Below are positions 1 to 8,017 of a stretch of DNA of 64,000 nt, one piece after another (position 1 is the first letter of the stretch; each line of letters starts with the position of its first letter). The stretch comes from an uncultured Oligoflexia bacterium (GTDB lineage: Bacteria; Bdellovibrionota; Bacteriovoracia; Bacteriovoracales; Bacteriovoracaceae). A program made the translations under genes and the position numbers. The DNA lies in contig CAKZJW010000030.1 of assembly GCA_937120495.1 (NCBI GenBank), positions 1-64,000 on the forward strand, written 5' to 3'. A model generated the notes under the pieces. That model searched no databases. It worked only from the letters and a program-made list of their open reading frames with translations, and had not been told where the DNA came from.

Positions 1-41
1 TTTTTGACTCAACATCTGAAGGAATCGATAAAGATTCAAAC

Positions 42-956
42 CTATTTGGCATTCTTCGCCTCTAAGAATTTAAAGTAATCTGCTGCCTTATAAGAACTTC
101 TTACCATCGGCCCACTTGCAACAAATTCAAAACCAATATCGTAAGCTAACTTTTTTAAATGTTCATACTCATCTAACTCATAATACTTTTGAACTTCGAG
201 ATGAGCCAAAGTTGGTCGTAAGTACTGACCTATAGTTAGAATCTTTACACCAGCTTCTTTTAAATCTGTCATGGATTCAACTAACTCTTCTTTTGTTTCT
301 CCAAGCCCAACCATTAGGGAGCTTTTCGTAGCAATATGTGGATGTTTTTCACTATAGTATTTCAAAGCATTCAAAGTCTTTTCATAACCTGCTCTTCTAT
401 CTCGAACAGGGTGTGTAAGCCTTTTAACCGTTTCAAGGTTCTGTGCTATTACAAATGGTTCACTTTTTGCGAGTGTATCCATGTGCTCCGGTTCAACAGC
501 AAAGTCTGGAATTAGTACTTCAACTTTTACTTTGGGATGGTCTGTGTTTACTCTTTCAACTACTTTTGCGAACTGTCCCGCTCCATAATCTGCAAGGTCA
601 TCTCTATCAACACTGGTGATAACAATATAATCAAGGCTCATTACCTCAACCATCTCGGATGCTTTTCTAGGCTCATCTAGATCAAGTACACCTTTTGGAT
701 TTCCAGTTTTTACATTACAGAACTTACAGGCTCTAGTGCATGTATCGCCTAAAATCATCATGGTAGCTGTTTTACTAGACCAACACTCTGCTAGGTTTGG
801 ACATTTTGCTTCTTCACATACAGTGAATAGATTTTTTTCTCTTAAGCTTTTTTTAACTTTAAGGTAGTTGTCTCCCTTAGGTATCTTACTTTTAAGATAA
901 CGAGGTTTTCCCTTTAAGTTTTTACGGCCGTATTTTGTAAAAGTTGTCTTTTCCAT
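42..956 (-). CDS. lipA: Lipoyl synthase (radical SAM)
   Basis: Inserts two sulfurs into octanoyl groups on lipoyl domains, giving the lipoate cofactor of pyruvate and 2-oxoglutarate dehydrogenases and the glycine cleavage system. The 304-aa protein has both LipA cysteine triads: C47/C52/C58 for the auxiliary sulfur-donating 4Fe-4S cluster, and C73/C77/C80 (CTRACKFC) for the radical-SAM cluster. The C-terminal RSSYKA motif carries the conserved serine that ligates the auxiliary cluster. Length is normal for the family. The start codon has only a weak Shine-Dalgarno. A small gene begins 20 bases upstream, so the two are probably co-transcribed. No lipB or lplA is visible in the window. Identification is firm. 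Confidence 0.97.
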   Translation of the reverse strand: MEKTTFTKYGRKNLKGKPRYLKSKIPKGDNYLKVKKSLREKNLFTVCEEAKCPNLAECWSSKTATMMILGDTCTRACKFCNVKTGNPKGVLDLDEPRKASEMVEVMSLDYIVITSVDRDDLADYGAGQFAKVVERVNTDHPKVKVEVLIPDFAVEPEHMDTLAKSEPFVIAQNLETVKRLTHPVRDRRAGYEKTLNALKYYSEKHPHIATKSSLMVGLGETKEELVESMTDLKEAGVKILTIGQYLRPTLAHLEVQKYYELDEYEHLKKLAYDIGFEFVASGPMVRSSYKAADYFKFLEAKNAK

Positions 957-975
957 AGATACTTATCTAGCATAA

Positions 976-1296
976 TTATGCAGCGATTGATAAGTCCAGA
1001 TTGTCAGAAAATAAGACTTCTAGTGTTAAGTCTTGAGGGTGAAAGCGTACACTCGACAAAGAATTTATTGTCACAGTACTAAATACTTTTAGAAATTCAG
1101 ATGGAAGCTCGTACTCACCGTTATCAAGTTTGATAAATCCTGACCAATTTTCAGGAACTTCGACGCTAAAATTTTGAATTGTAAGCTCATATGCTGATTT
1201 TTTCTCTAAATAATGAACATAGGCCTTCTGAGTAGAGTCAAAAGTCTCATTTACCATCATAGAAATTAAATTTGATTCATTTTTAAAGTCACTCAT
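976..1296 (-). CDS. Small hypothetical protein upstream of lipA
   Basis: A 106-aa soluble protein that I do not recognise. It has no signal peptide or membrane segment and is mildly acidic, with no cysteines or obvious catalytic motif. I take the ATG at 1296 as the start rather than the in-frame TTG one codon upstream, because ATG is stronger and neither has a clear ribosome site. It ends 20 bases before lipA on the same strand, suggesting co-transcription. A function in lipoylation cannot be claimed from position alone. Confidence 0.65.
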   Translation of the reverse strand: MSDFKNESNLISMMVNETFDSTQKAYVHYLEKKSAYELTIQNFSVEVPENWSGFIKLDNGEYELPSEFLKVFSTVTINSLSSVRFHPQDLTLEVLFSDNLDLSIAA

Positions 1297-1356
1297 CAAT
1301 AAGCATATCGGAGTGATTTAGATTTACTTTAATAGTCTATTTTATAGTTGATTCTT

Positions 1357-1800
1357 TTAGTCCTCTAACGGATTTATTGGCTCTAACGAATCATGGAAGG
1401 TCTTTAAATTTTTAATATCAGAGAGCTTCCAACCTTCACCCTCTTTTACAACTTCAGCAAGTTTCTTTACTTCAGTTTTATACATTTTTTTATTTTCAGG
1501 ATTTGTATCGTATTTGATTATATAAGTGATAATACATTTTTCATTACTACAGTTCTTAGACAAAATAGAAACTTTAACATTTTTAAGTTTTGATACTGAA
1601 GTTTTCTCTAGCTCTTCCTCAGTTAGCTCTAAAGAAGCTTCAAGCAAGGTTCCAGTCGTATACTCTTGGTAGTATTCTCTATCAACTTTTCCACTAATTG
1701 TATCTTTAACAAACATTTTAATTAGTCCCTCAGGTGTTTCAGCTCCATTTTTACATGCCACTACTGAGAATAACAAACTTATCAAAACCAATTTTATCAT
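1357..1800 (-). CDS. NTF2-like (DUF4878-type) lipoprotein
   Basis: A 147-aa predicted lipoprotein: a hydrophobic signal ends in the lipobox SVVAC, giving a lipidated Cys16. The mature part (PEGLIKMFVKD..., then a strand-rich region ending GEGWKLSDI) has the pattern of DUF4878/NTF2-like lipoproteins, in which a helix pair precedes a curved sheet. Two further cysteines (KNCSNEKC) could form a disulfide. Its ATG overlaps the stop of the upstream PilZ-like membrane gene in an ATGA junction, so the two are translationally coupled. The precise role is unknown; an envelope accessory protein is the safest reading. Confidence 0.75.
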   Translation of the reverse strand: MIKLVLISLLFSVVACKNGAETPEGLIKMFVKDTISGKVDREYYQEYTTGTLLEASLELTEEELEKTSVSKLKNVKVSILSKNCSNEKCIITYIIKYDTNPENKKMYKTEVKKLAEVVKEGEGWKLSDIKNLKTFHDSLEPINPLED

Positions 1801-2522
1801 TTTAGATGCTCCATTTTATAACCAAGATCACTTATTCGATCAAAGTACTCACTCCAGCCAGAAACTTTCTCTTTTTGAGAGTTTAGGAAGTTAATCCCAA
1901 TTCCTTTATTATATATCACTGTGGATATTTTACCAGATTGATGAAATCTATGCCCATCATAATTAAGTTCAAGCTCTATAGATGTATTAGAATTCAACTG
2001 CGCTTCCTGACTAAAGACGACAAAGCAACTACTCTCATCCCAATTGGTCAAATACCCTTCGATTTTTAATTCTCCACTCTCTATAATAACATCTAGCTTA
2101 TGCAACATTGGCTCAAAAAGTTCATCCTTTTCAAAATTAGGATTCAGTGAAGCTTTTGCTAACTCTAAAGCAAGTGCTACGAAGAAGTAATATGAAAAGA
2201 TTAAAAAGACAAAAAGCATTGTTAATATAAATTTATTAAAATCCTGAAATAAATTTTGAATAATGATTGAAGTAATTGCCAGGACAAAAACAAGAAAGAG
2301 CCATTTAGTCAGCTTTTTAATATTAAACGCAAGAAACGCTACCATAAAAGCACTACCCAGCATCCACCTTGAGGAACGGACAAAGTCCTTCAATTGATTG
2401 AAGTCGATTGCGCTTTTTCCAAAAAAGATACAGTCTTGCACATAAAGAAATAAATACGATAACAGAACAAAGAATATAAAGTTCCAAATGGTAGTACTTC
2501 TGTAGATTATTTTTAGATTCAT
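1797..2522 (-). CDS. Membrane protein with C-terminal PilZ-like domain
   Basis: The 241-aa protein starts with four or five hydrophobic segments (roughly residues 10-120), followed by a cytoplasmic domain from about residue 135. That domain has a PilZ-like sequence pattern: a strand, a WDESSCFVVF stretch where PilZ has its D/NxS motif, then a closing GKIST...GIGINFL strand. The N-terminal RxxxR half of a canonical c-di-GMP site is not obvious, so binding is uncertain. It is first in a two-gene unit, overlapping the following lipoprotein by 4 bases. It is divergent from the ferredoxin gene with only 37 bases between them, so the promoters must be very compact. Confidence 0.7.
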   Translation of the reverse strand: MNLKIIYRSTTIWNFIFFVLLSYLFLYVQDCIFFGKSAIDFNQLKDFVRSSRWMLGSAFMVAFLAFNIKKLTKWLFLVFVLAITSIIIQNLFQDFNKFILTMLFVFLIFSYYFFVALALELAKASLNPNFEKDELFEPMLHKLDVIIESGELKIEGYLTNWDESSCFVVFSQEAQLNSNTSIELELNYDGHRFHQSGKISTVIYNKGIGINFLNSQKEKVSGWSEYFDRISDLGYKMEHLK

Positions 2523-2559
2523 AGTATACTAGTTTAACACTAACAAAACGGATGTAAAT

Positions 2560-2742
2560 ATGTCTGAAAAATTAGAAATCATAAAAACTTGTATCAGCTG
2601 TGATTCATGTAGATTAATATGCCCAGAAAATTCAATCATTACTGACGGACAACTTTTCGCTATTGATAACTGGAGCTGTACTAACTGCGGGCTGTGTCAA
2701 GAGGTCTGCCCCGTAGACTGCATCAAAGTCGCCTCAACTTAA
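2560..2742 (+). CDS. Small 2[4Fe-4S] ferredoxin
   Basis: A 60-aa protein consisting almost entirely of two 4Fe-4S binding motifs: CISCDSCRLICP near the N terminus and CTNCGLCQEVCPVDC near the C terminus. This is the clostridial/bacterial-type dicluster arrangement, a low-potential cytoplasmic electron carrier. It stands alone: the upstream neighbour is divergent, and the downstream neighbour is convergent, with stop codons overlapping by 4 bases. Its redox partner is therefore not indicated by context. The only nearby Fe-S enzyme is lipA. The ribosome site (CGGATG) is weak. Confidence 0.9.
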   Translation: MSEKLEIIKTCISCDSCRLICPENSIITDGQLFAIDNWSCTNCGLCQEVCPVDCIKVAST

Positions 2743-3656
2743 ACAAAGTTTACAGCATTTTTATAATGAACACTTTTTTGAGTATTACTTTTGGTATCCA
2801 CCTGAGAAAGATAGATACTATTTTCCGCGTGTACATTATTTGCAAGGTCAATAACATTTTCCATATCTGAATTATATGAGGATTCAGATATTTTTTCTTT
2901 TTCCAGTGCTTTTTCTTTTAACAAAAAATTTAAAAATAGATCAATATTATTTTTATAAATATCATTACATATTTTAAACATTGAATCGTAATATCTAGAA
3001 ACTGTTCCAAAGTCCCAATAAAGAGAATTACCTATACTAACTGTTTTAACTTTTTGTTTTTCAGTATTGACAACACTCTCAAAGAATCGGCTTTCGCCCT
3101 CTATCTTATCCAAGGACTCTAATTTTATTAATGAAACCCCACAATAAGTTTCGAACTCTTCTTCATTTACACCTGAGTTGGGTTTTACTTCTATAAAGTC
3201 GCCCTTATTTGAAAGGACTTGGTTATAACCTTGAGATTTTTTCACTTTATAAGTCAATAACTTCACATCAAAATCATCATCTAAAAAAATATTTTCTTTC
3301 GTTTCTTCATTAAACATCAAAAACTGGTCAGCATTAATAACTAATAAGCGCCCTTTGTATTCAACTGTTTTTGCAAGGTTATGAATAGCACCGCCAATAT
3401 CCATCTTTTTATCTTCGATCAAAACTTCAATACTATTAAACACATCACTTTTTTCAATATGGTCTAATATTTGATCTTTATTATTAAAAAGATTTATAAA
3501 AATTTTTGAAGGATTAAATTTATTCGCATAACGAACCTGAAGTTCAAGCAAAGATTTATTAAAAACAGGCCAAATTACTTTCGGCAGTATTTTTCCAATA
3601 CTTCCCATCCTTGTGCCCTTTCCGGCAGCAAGAATTAACACATAATCAACTTGCAT
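2739..3656 (-). CDS. murU: Sugar-1-phosphate nucleotidyltransferase, MurU-like
   Basis: Predicted to activate a sugar 1-phosphate to a nucleotide sugar. The nucleotidyltransferase signature LAAGKGTRM lies at residues 9-17, followed by PK near 26, a metal-binding NADQ near 110 and WDFGT near 223, matching the WxDxGT closing motif of MurU. At 305 aa it exceeds a typical MurU (about 225 aa) by a lysine/asparagine-rich C-terminal extension of unknown purpose. It overlaps the upstream kinase gene by 11 bases. The kinase-plus-nucleotidyltransferase pair is the AmgK/MurU layout that turns N-acetylmuramate into UDP-MurNAc. Other sugar-nucleotide products cannot be excluded. Confidence 0.75.
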   Translation of the reverse strand: MQVDYVLILAAGKGTRMGSIGKILPKVIWPVFNKSLLELQVRYANKFNPSKIFINLFNNKDQILDHIEKSDVFNSIEVLIEDKKMDIGGAIHNLAKTVEYKGRLLVINADQFLMFNEETKENIFLDDDFDVKLLTYKVKKSQGYNQVLSNKGDFIEVKPNSGVNEEEFETYCGVSLIKLESLDKIEGESRFFESVVNTEKQKVKTVSIGNSLYWDFGTVSRYYDSMFKICNDIYKNNIDLFLNFLLKEKALEKEKISESSYNSDMENVIDLANNVHAENSIYLSQVDTKSNTQKSVHYKNAVNFV

Positions 3657-4668
3657 AATAGACCTGAAAAAGAAGTTTCCGAAGGTTTGTATACTTAGGA
3701 TCCTTTAAAAGAATCTTTTTAATTTTCTCCATCGCAAAACCTATATATTTAACATAGCGTTCATCTTCTCTATGTTCAAAGATATACGAGAAGCTACCGA
3801 CAGCTTTAAATACTCGCTGTAAAGTCATATCGTCATAAAGATTCATAAAGGTTGATCTATCACCTTGATCTTTTAATTGATCTTGGAGTTTTTCGTAGTA
3901 ATAATCAATCAATTTATTTTTGTTTGAAAGTTCAATTTCATAATAACAATCTTCCAGTACTGAGACTAAATCATATTGAGGAATGCCCATTCTGGCATCT
4001 TGGAAGTCAATTGTTATTAATTCCTTATTTTTGATCATTATATTTCTTGAATGAAAGTCTCTATGGGTCAAAACCATATTTTGCTCTGATAGTCTTTTAG
4101 TTATATGGGAGAACTCAACATTAATAGAGTCCAATAATTTTTGGTCATCAATTTTCAAGAAACATTTTAAAAAGTAGCGCAAGCTAAAATCGATCTCACT
4201 TTGAAGTTTGTCAAAATCAAATTTCTCTTCAAAAAGATCGCTTTTATTTAATTCAGTCTGATTAATTTTATGTATAGAAATCAATTCATCTAAGACTTTT
4301 TTATATTGTTCGTATTCTTCTTGAGAGTTTTCTATATTTACGAGTTCTTGTAAAAGAGTAACATCCCCTAGATCTTCTTCAAGAATGTAGCCCTTTTGAG
4401 GGTTTGTATCATAAACTTGAGGTACACGGATTTTATTATTGAAAAAAAACTTTTGCTTTTTAACAAAAGTATTATCTTGTTCACTTGGATTATCTAAACA
4501 AACAACATATTTAGAGTTCGTACAAAAAACACGATAGTACCTTCGTGTTGAAGCGTCTCCAGTTAATCTTTCAATAGATTCTATTTTTTCAATTTCAATC
4601 TTTTTCTCTTGTACCGATTGTCGAAATAAATCTTCAATAAATAAACGCTCTGACATTTCTGGTTTCAT
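3646..4668 (-). CDS. amgK: Anomeric amino-sugar kinase, AmgK-like
   Basis: A 340-aa phosphotransferase of the aminoglycoside-kinase fold. The N-terminal GDASTRRYYRV is close to the GDAS-RRY-R signature of AmgK. The catalytic loop is HRDFHSRN, followed by the metal-binding DFQDARMG. AmgK phosphorylates MurNAc/GlcNAc at C1, and MurU then makes the UDP-sugar, bypassing part of de novo peptidoglycan synthesis. The start has a good AAGG site. The gene begins 2 bases after the preceding lipoprotein gene and overlaps the MurU-like gene. For a predator digesting prey wall, direct reuse of MurNAc would be useful, but that is inference. Confidence 0.82.
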   Translation of the reverse strand: MKPEMSERLFIEDLFRQSVQEKKIEIEKIESIERLTGDASTRRYYRVFCTNSKYVVCLDNPSEQDNTFVKKQKFFFNNKIRVPQVYDTNPQKGYILEEDLGDVTLLQELVNIENSQEEYEQYKKVLDELISIHKINQTELNKSDLFEEKFDFDKLQSEIDFSLRYFLKCFLKIDDQKLLDSINVEFSHITKRLSEQNMVLTHRDFHSRNIMIKNKELITIDFQDARMGIPQYDLVSVLEDCYYEIELSNKNKLIDYYYEKLQDQLKDQGDRSTFMNLYDDMTLQRVFKAVGSFSYIFEHREDERYVKYIGFAMEKIKKILLKDPKYTNLRKLLFQVYYAS

Positions 4669-4670
4669 CT

Positions 4671-5450
4671 TTACCTTTTAATATTATTTATAAATGCGTA
4701 AAATCCTCGAGAGGAGCCTTCATGATAACGGCCAAGTGTAACCGATGTATTCTTTACAATAAAAGCTTTAAAAAGAGCTTCCTCTCTTGATATGACACTT
4801 ATATCTCCCAGTTGCATAGAAAAGTCGATTGAGTTTCTATTTTGTATTTGAAGCCATGAAAGATAATTATCAGTATCAATACCAACTCTTTTTAATAAAT
4901 AGAAAGCCCACTTGTGCAATTCAACCTTATCATTAATACCTAAACGCATCATGGATAAAAGCTTTTCAGTTGTCATGAATCCGGTAGGTATCAGGAGTTG
5001 TTTTCGGTAAACTTCTTTTTCACTACGAATTAATTCATATGCTATTAAACAATAAAGTAACTTCTCACTTTTTATATATTTACTTATTAAGCCACTTGAA
5101 ATGAATATATTTTTCCCAGGAAGAGAAAAATGAAACGGTGTCTGACTATTTATGATAGTGAATCGAGCTTTATCTTTACTCGTAAAGAAAAGTTCATTTT
5201 GTTTTTCTATCTGTGTTGCAATTTGCTCTAAATAGATTTGGCTTCGAAATCTTAGATCTAATGCTTTAACACCACTAGTATTCAAGTAAGGTGTTTTTAA
5301 ATACCTAAATTGTGCTCCATAATCTTTCGAGTTATGCTCAGGCCTTTTACTAAAGTCGACATCATCTTTTATCGTCTCTCTATTATTTTTGTAAATAGAG
5401 CACGAAACGAAAGTAAATATAAGTAAAAGTTGTAGTATTATTTTATGCAT
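4671..5450 (-). CDS. M48-like lipoprotein lacking the HExxH zinc site (probable pseudo-protease)
   Basis: A 259-aa lipoprotein (lipobox FVSC, Cys17). Residues about 105-145 follow the M48 pattern: FSLPGKNIFISSGL corresponds to the family's LPGG-IFV--GL, and LIAYELIR falls where HExxH belongs. Both zinc histidines are replaced (Y138, R142) while E139 is kept. The later VGID matches the AGYDP-like segment. It should therefore fold like M48 but not bind catalytic zinc; a chaperone or scaffold role is possible. It is first in a three-gene run with amgK and murU. The ATG sits directly on the T-tract of a terminator and has no visible Shine-Dalgarno. Confidence 0.7.
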   Translation of the reverse strand: MHKIILQLLLIFTFVSCSIYKNNRETIKDDVDFSKRPEHNSKDYGAQFRYLKTPYLNTSGVKALDLRFRSQIYLEQIATQIEKQNELFFTSKDKARFTIINSQTPFHFSLPGKNIFISSGLISKYIKSEKLLYCLIAYELIRSEKEVYRKQLLIPTGFMTTEKLLSMMRLGINDKVELHKWAFYLLKRVGIDTDNYLSWLQIQNRNSIDFSMQLGDISVISREEALFKAFIVKNTSVTLGRYHEGSSRGFYAFINNIKR

Positions 5451-5481
5451 AAAAATAAAAAGGCAGACTTAAAGCCTGCCT
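5451..5481 (-). terminator. Intrinsic terminator after the LysM lipoprotein gene
   Basis: On the minus strand, AGGCAG pairs perfectly with CTGCCT across a 9-base loop, followed directly by a T-rich run (TTTTATTTTT). It lies just downstream of the LysM lipoprotein stop codon. The T-tract runs straight into the ATG of the next gene. Confidence 0.8.
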
Positions 5482-5503
5482 ATTGCGATATATTAAATCA
5501 GAA

Positions 5504-6127
5504 TTATAATTCTTCTTCCATATTGTTTGCCACACCTCTTTCTATAACTGGTGTAAAGATTGTAAATCCAGCATAGATACGATTCGGGTCTTTAATTAAT
5601 GGCTTATTATTTGTCCAAATATTTTTCCAAAATTTCATTGTTCCATAAGAAGTTGTAGAGATTCCACCTAACGTATCACCCGTTTTAATTAAATATCTAT
5701 TTCCCTCTGGAGCCCAGCTAAACATTTCAACTGGCTTTTCGTACTTAATTGTCATTCCTTCTTTTAAGTTTTTAACACCACCATTTAATGCTGAGATCTT
5801 TCTCCACATTGAGTAATCCCCATAAACTTTAAAAGAAATCATCATTAATGTTTCATTTTTTTGAACTGTATACTCTTCAATACCACCAGCTTCAGTAATA
5901 ATTGGAGTTTCTCCACTATCAGCAGTAGTCATATCATCGCTAGTTTCTTCAAGATTTAATTCATCAGAATTTTCGGCAATTGTATCTTCTTCAGATACAT
6001 CTTCTGCAAATTCATCAGAGTCAGAAAGTTCAATTCCTGCATCTGCTTCATCAAATTCATCTGTAGATTTTGATCCAGAACATGAAACAAGTCCTAGAGT
6101 TAATAAAAGTAAGAGTAATAATTTCAT
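5504..6127 (-). CDS. Lipoprotein with two LysM domains
   Basis: A 207-aa peptidoglycan-binding lipoprotein. The signal ends at GLVSC with lipidated Cys17. A strongly acidic, Ser/Asp/Glu-rich linker covers about residues 20-85. It is followed by a first LysM (YTVQKNETLMMISFKVYG... near 87-132) and a second (YLIKTGDTLGGISTTSYG... near 143-195). The layout would tether a membrane to the wall through a flexible, charged spacer. It has its own extended -10 promoter upstream, an AGGAG ribosome site and a terminator downstream, so it is a monocistron. The binding partner is probably peptidoglycan; no catalytic domain is present. Confidence 0.88.
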   Translation of the reverse strand: MKLLLLLLLTLGLVSCSGSKSTDEFDEADAGIELSDSDEFAEDVSEEDTIAENSDELNLEETSDDMTTADSGETPIITEAGGIEEYTVQKNETLMMISFKVYGDYSMWRKISALNGGVKNLKEGMTIKYEKPVEMFSWAPEGNRYLIKTGDTLGGISTTSYGTMKFWKNIWTNNKPLIKDPNRIYAGFTIFTPVIERGVANNMEEEL

Positions 6128-6166
6128 AAATATCTCCTCAATAAGATTTAGATCGATTTCTATGAA

Positions 6167-6175
6167 ATTATACCA
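6167..6175 (-). promoter_or_regulatory. Extended -10 promoter of the LysM lipoprotein gene
   Basis: The minus strand reads TGGTATAAT, a perfect -10 hexamer with the TGn extension, about 40 bases upstream of the LysM start codon. No good -35 is seen, as is usual for extended -10 promoters. Confidence 0.55.
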
Positions 6176-6190
6176 CGTATTTTAAATTAT

Positions 6191-6865
6191 TTAGTAATGG
6201 AAAAACATTTCCTGTTGATCAATTGAGTCGTGTATTTTTTTAACTAATTTATCAAAATGCTCTTCATTTTCTAAGAAATCTAAATCATCAGTTTCTACGA
6301 CTAAAGATTTTCCTAGATTATAGTTTTCGTACCATTCGTCGTAATATTGGTTTAGACGAGTTAGATAATCAACAGGTATAGCCTGTTCATAATCTCTTCC
6401 TCTCATTTTAATTCTTTCACAAAGTTTTGGAACTGAACGCTTTAAAAATATCATCAATGTTGGAGGACTTAGATATGGAATCATCGATTCATAAAGCTTG
6501 CAGTAATTTTCGTAATCTCTTTCGTCAAGATCACCTTGTTCAAAAAGTGACTTTGCAAAAATATTTGCATCTTCATATATAGATCTATCTTGAATGGAGC
6601 TTCCCATTCCACCTTCAATCATTTTATGTGTATTAAATCTATGAGTCAGAAAGTAAACTTGAAGAGGAAAACTCCAGCGGCTCATATTATCGTAAAAATC
6701 TGCCAGGTATGGGTTGTCTTGAACCGATTCGAAATAAGGTTTCCATCCAAGTCTTTCAGAAAGCTTTTTTGTTAAAGTAGTTTTCCCACTTCCAATATTA
6801 CCAGCAACTACAACAAACATTTTGTTGTTACCACTAGATAGCTCCTTGTATGCGTGCTCTGACAT
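6191..6865 (-). CDS. Deoxynucleoside kinase
   Basis: Phosphorylates deoxynucleosides for dNTP salvage. It has a Walker A motif GNIGSGKTT (residues 22-30), the family DRSIYED motif (D93-R94-S95) that contacts substrate and base, and a basic lid region with R-x-R residues (KMRGRDYEQ). I start it at the ATG at 6865 because GGGGAGGA lies 5 bases upstream. An in-frame ATG at 6904 lacks a ribosome site and would put the start within the likely promoter. The product is 224 aa, normal for bacterial dGuo/dAdo-type kinases. Base specificity cannot be read by eye. Salvage would fit an organism feeding on prey DNA. Confidence 0.88.
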   Translation of the reverse strand: MSEHAYKELSSGNNKMFVVVAGNIGSGKTTLTKKLSERLGWKPYFESVQDNPYLADFYDNMSRWSFPLQVYFLTHRFNTHKMIEGGMGSSIQDRSIYEDANIFAKSLFEQGDLDERDYENYCKLYESMIPYLSPPTLMIFLKRSVPKLCERIKMRGRDYEQAIPVDYLTRLNQYYDEWYENYNLGKSLVVETDDLDFLENEEHFDKLVKKIHDSIDQQEMFFHY

Positions 6866-6894
6866 GCGTCCTCCCCAATATGTTGTGTACCTCA

Positions 6895-6924
6895 TAGATA
6901 GCAAAAACTTAGTAAAAGAGTCAA
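6895..6924 (-). promoter_or_regulatory. Candidate sigma70-type promoter of the deoxynucleoside kinase
   Basis: On the minus strand, TTGACT is followed after 18 bases by TATCTA, about 30 bases upstream of the chosen start codon and its strong GGAGGA site. It supports the internal start at 6865. Confidence 0.45.
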
Positions 6925-7015
6925 ACGATGCTATAAAATTTTAGATTTTACTTATATTAAAGTGCGATGAGTTATTTACTAGAGCCGTTAACTTATATAA
7001 AATAGGTAGATAATT

Positions 7016-8017
7016 ATGACTACTAATCGCATTAAACATATTTTAATTATTATTTTTGTCGCACTGGGACTAAATAATTCTTATTCTCAAGATCTAGTTG
7101 AGGATATTGCTGCTCCGGTTGAGCTAGCTGAAAATCGAGAATCCTTTACTGAGACAATTAGAATTATAGGAAGATCAAAAAAAGTTTTCATTATCACGAA
7201 TACAAACCAAATGCTTTTTAAAGGCGACTTTATAACAATGGTCTTTAATGAACGTGACACAATTGCAAGAGCCGTTGTGGCTAAACTTCACAACGAACTT
7301 GTTGGAATTAAAATTCTAAGAATTTACTCTTTAAAAAGGTGGAAGAAACTTAGAAAGAATATAGATGTAAACATTTATAAAGGTGATGACTCTTGGTTAT
7401 TTAAAAAAGAGGCTCCAAAGAAAAAAGAAGCTGCAGAAGATGAAGTTAGGATAAAAGGTGAAGAAGACCTTTATGATGATGATACTTTTATTGGAGATGA
7501 CCTCGATTCTTTTGGTAAGGATAATAGATTAATTAAGCCTGATAATATTGTAAGTGCAGCCTGGGGAAGATATTCAATTGAGAACACACTAGCAAATGAC
7601 GGCGATGGTGAGACTCAAGTTTTTAACGAATTCTCTGGTGCATGGGCCTATCAATTTGCTGACAATATTTGGGTGGAAGGACTTTTTGGAAGAACCCAAT
7701 TAAGTAATTTCCCAAGTGGTAACAAAGAAACTGTTTTAAGTGATTTTGTTGCGAGGGTTAAATACACTTTTCAAGCTCCTCTCTATTCATACTTCCAGCC
7801 CTATATAGGTTTTCAGATGTATAGTGTATCTAGCCCAAATGCTGGAGAAGGGGGTACCGATACTGAAAATGCGAAAGAAGATGCAATAATTCAAGAGATG
7901 GGAAAAAGCCAAATTGTTGTAGGTGTAACAATATTGAGAAGATTAGTTCCAGGTTGGTTTGTAAAAGCTGATCTTGGAAGTGACATGTTTAACGTAGGAT
8001 TTGCAATTGAATTCTAA
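7016..8017 (+). CDS. Outer-membrane beta-barrel protein, hypothetical
   Basis: A 333-aa exported protein. A signal peptide ends near NSYS-QD. Residues 40-125 form a compact domain (RIIGRSKKVFIITNTNQMLFKGDFITMVF...), followed by a Lys/Glu/Asp-rich linker (about 130-170). A C-terminal region of alternating strands ends in FAIEF, the terminal-phenylalanine signature of Bam substrates. I cannot name the family. The next gene, a tiny lipoprotein, begins inside its last codons, so the two are translationally coupled. This coupling to a small CGLK-type lipoprotein suggests a shared outer-membrane role. Confidence 0.75.
   Translation: MTTNRIKHILIIIFVALGLNNSYSQDLVEDIAAPVELAENRESFTETIRIIGRSKKVFIITNTNQMLFKGDFITMVFNERDTIARAVVAKLHNELVGIKILRIYSLKRWKKLRKNIDVNIYKGDDSWLFKKEAPKKKEAAEDEVRIKGEEDLYDDDTFIGDDLDSFGKDNRLIKPDNIVSAAWGRYSIENTLANDGDGETQVFNEFSGAWAYQFADNIWVEGLFGRTQLSNFPSGNKETVLSDFVARVKYTFQAPLYSYFQPYIGFQMYSVSSPNAGEGGTDTENAKEDAIIQEMGKSQIVVGVTILRRLVPGWFVKADLGSDMFNVGFAIEF

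Noticed and set aside
14..35. Terminator after lipA formed by GAATC/GATTC
   Set aside because: A 5-bp AT-rich stem without a T-tract is too weak.
1..41. Possible gene start (ATG at 15, minus strand) leaving the window after lipA
   Set aside because: Only five codons are visible, with no ribosome site; the stretch may equally be spacer.
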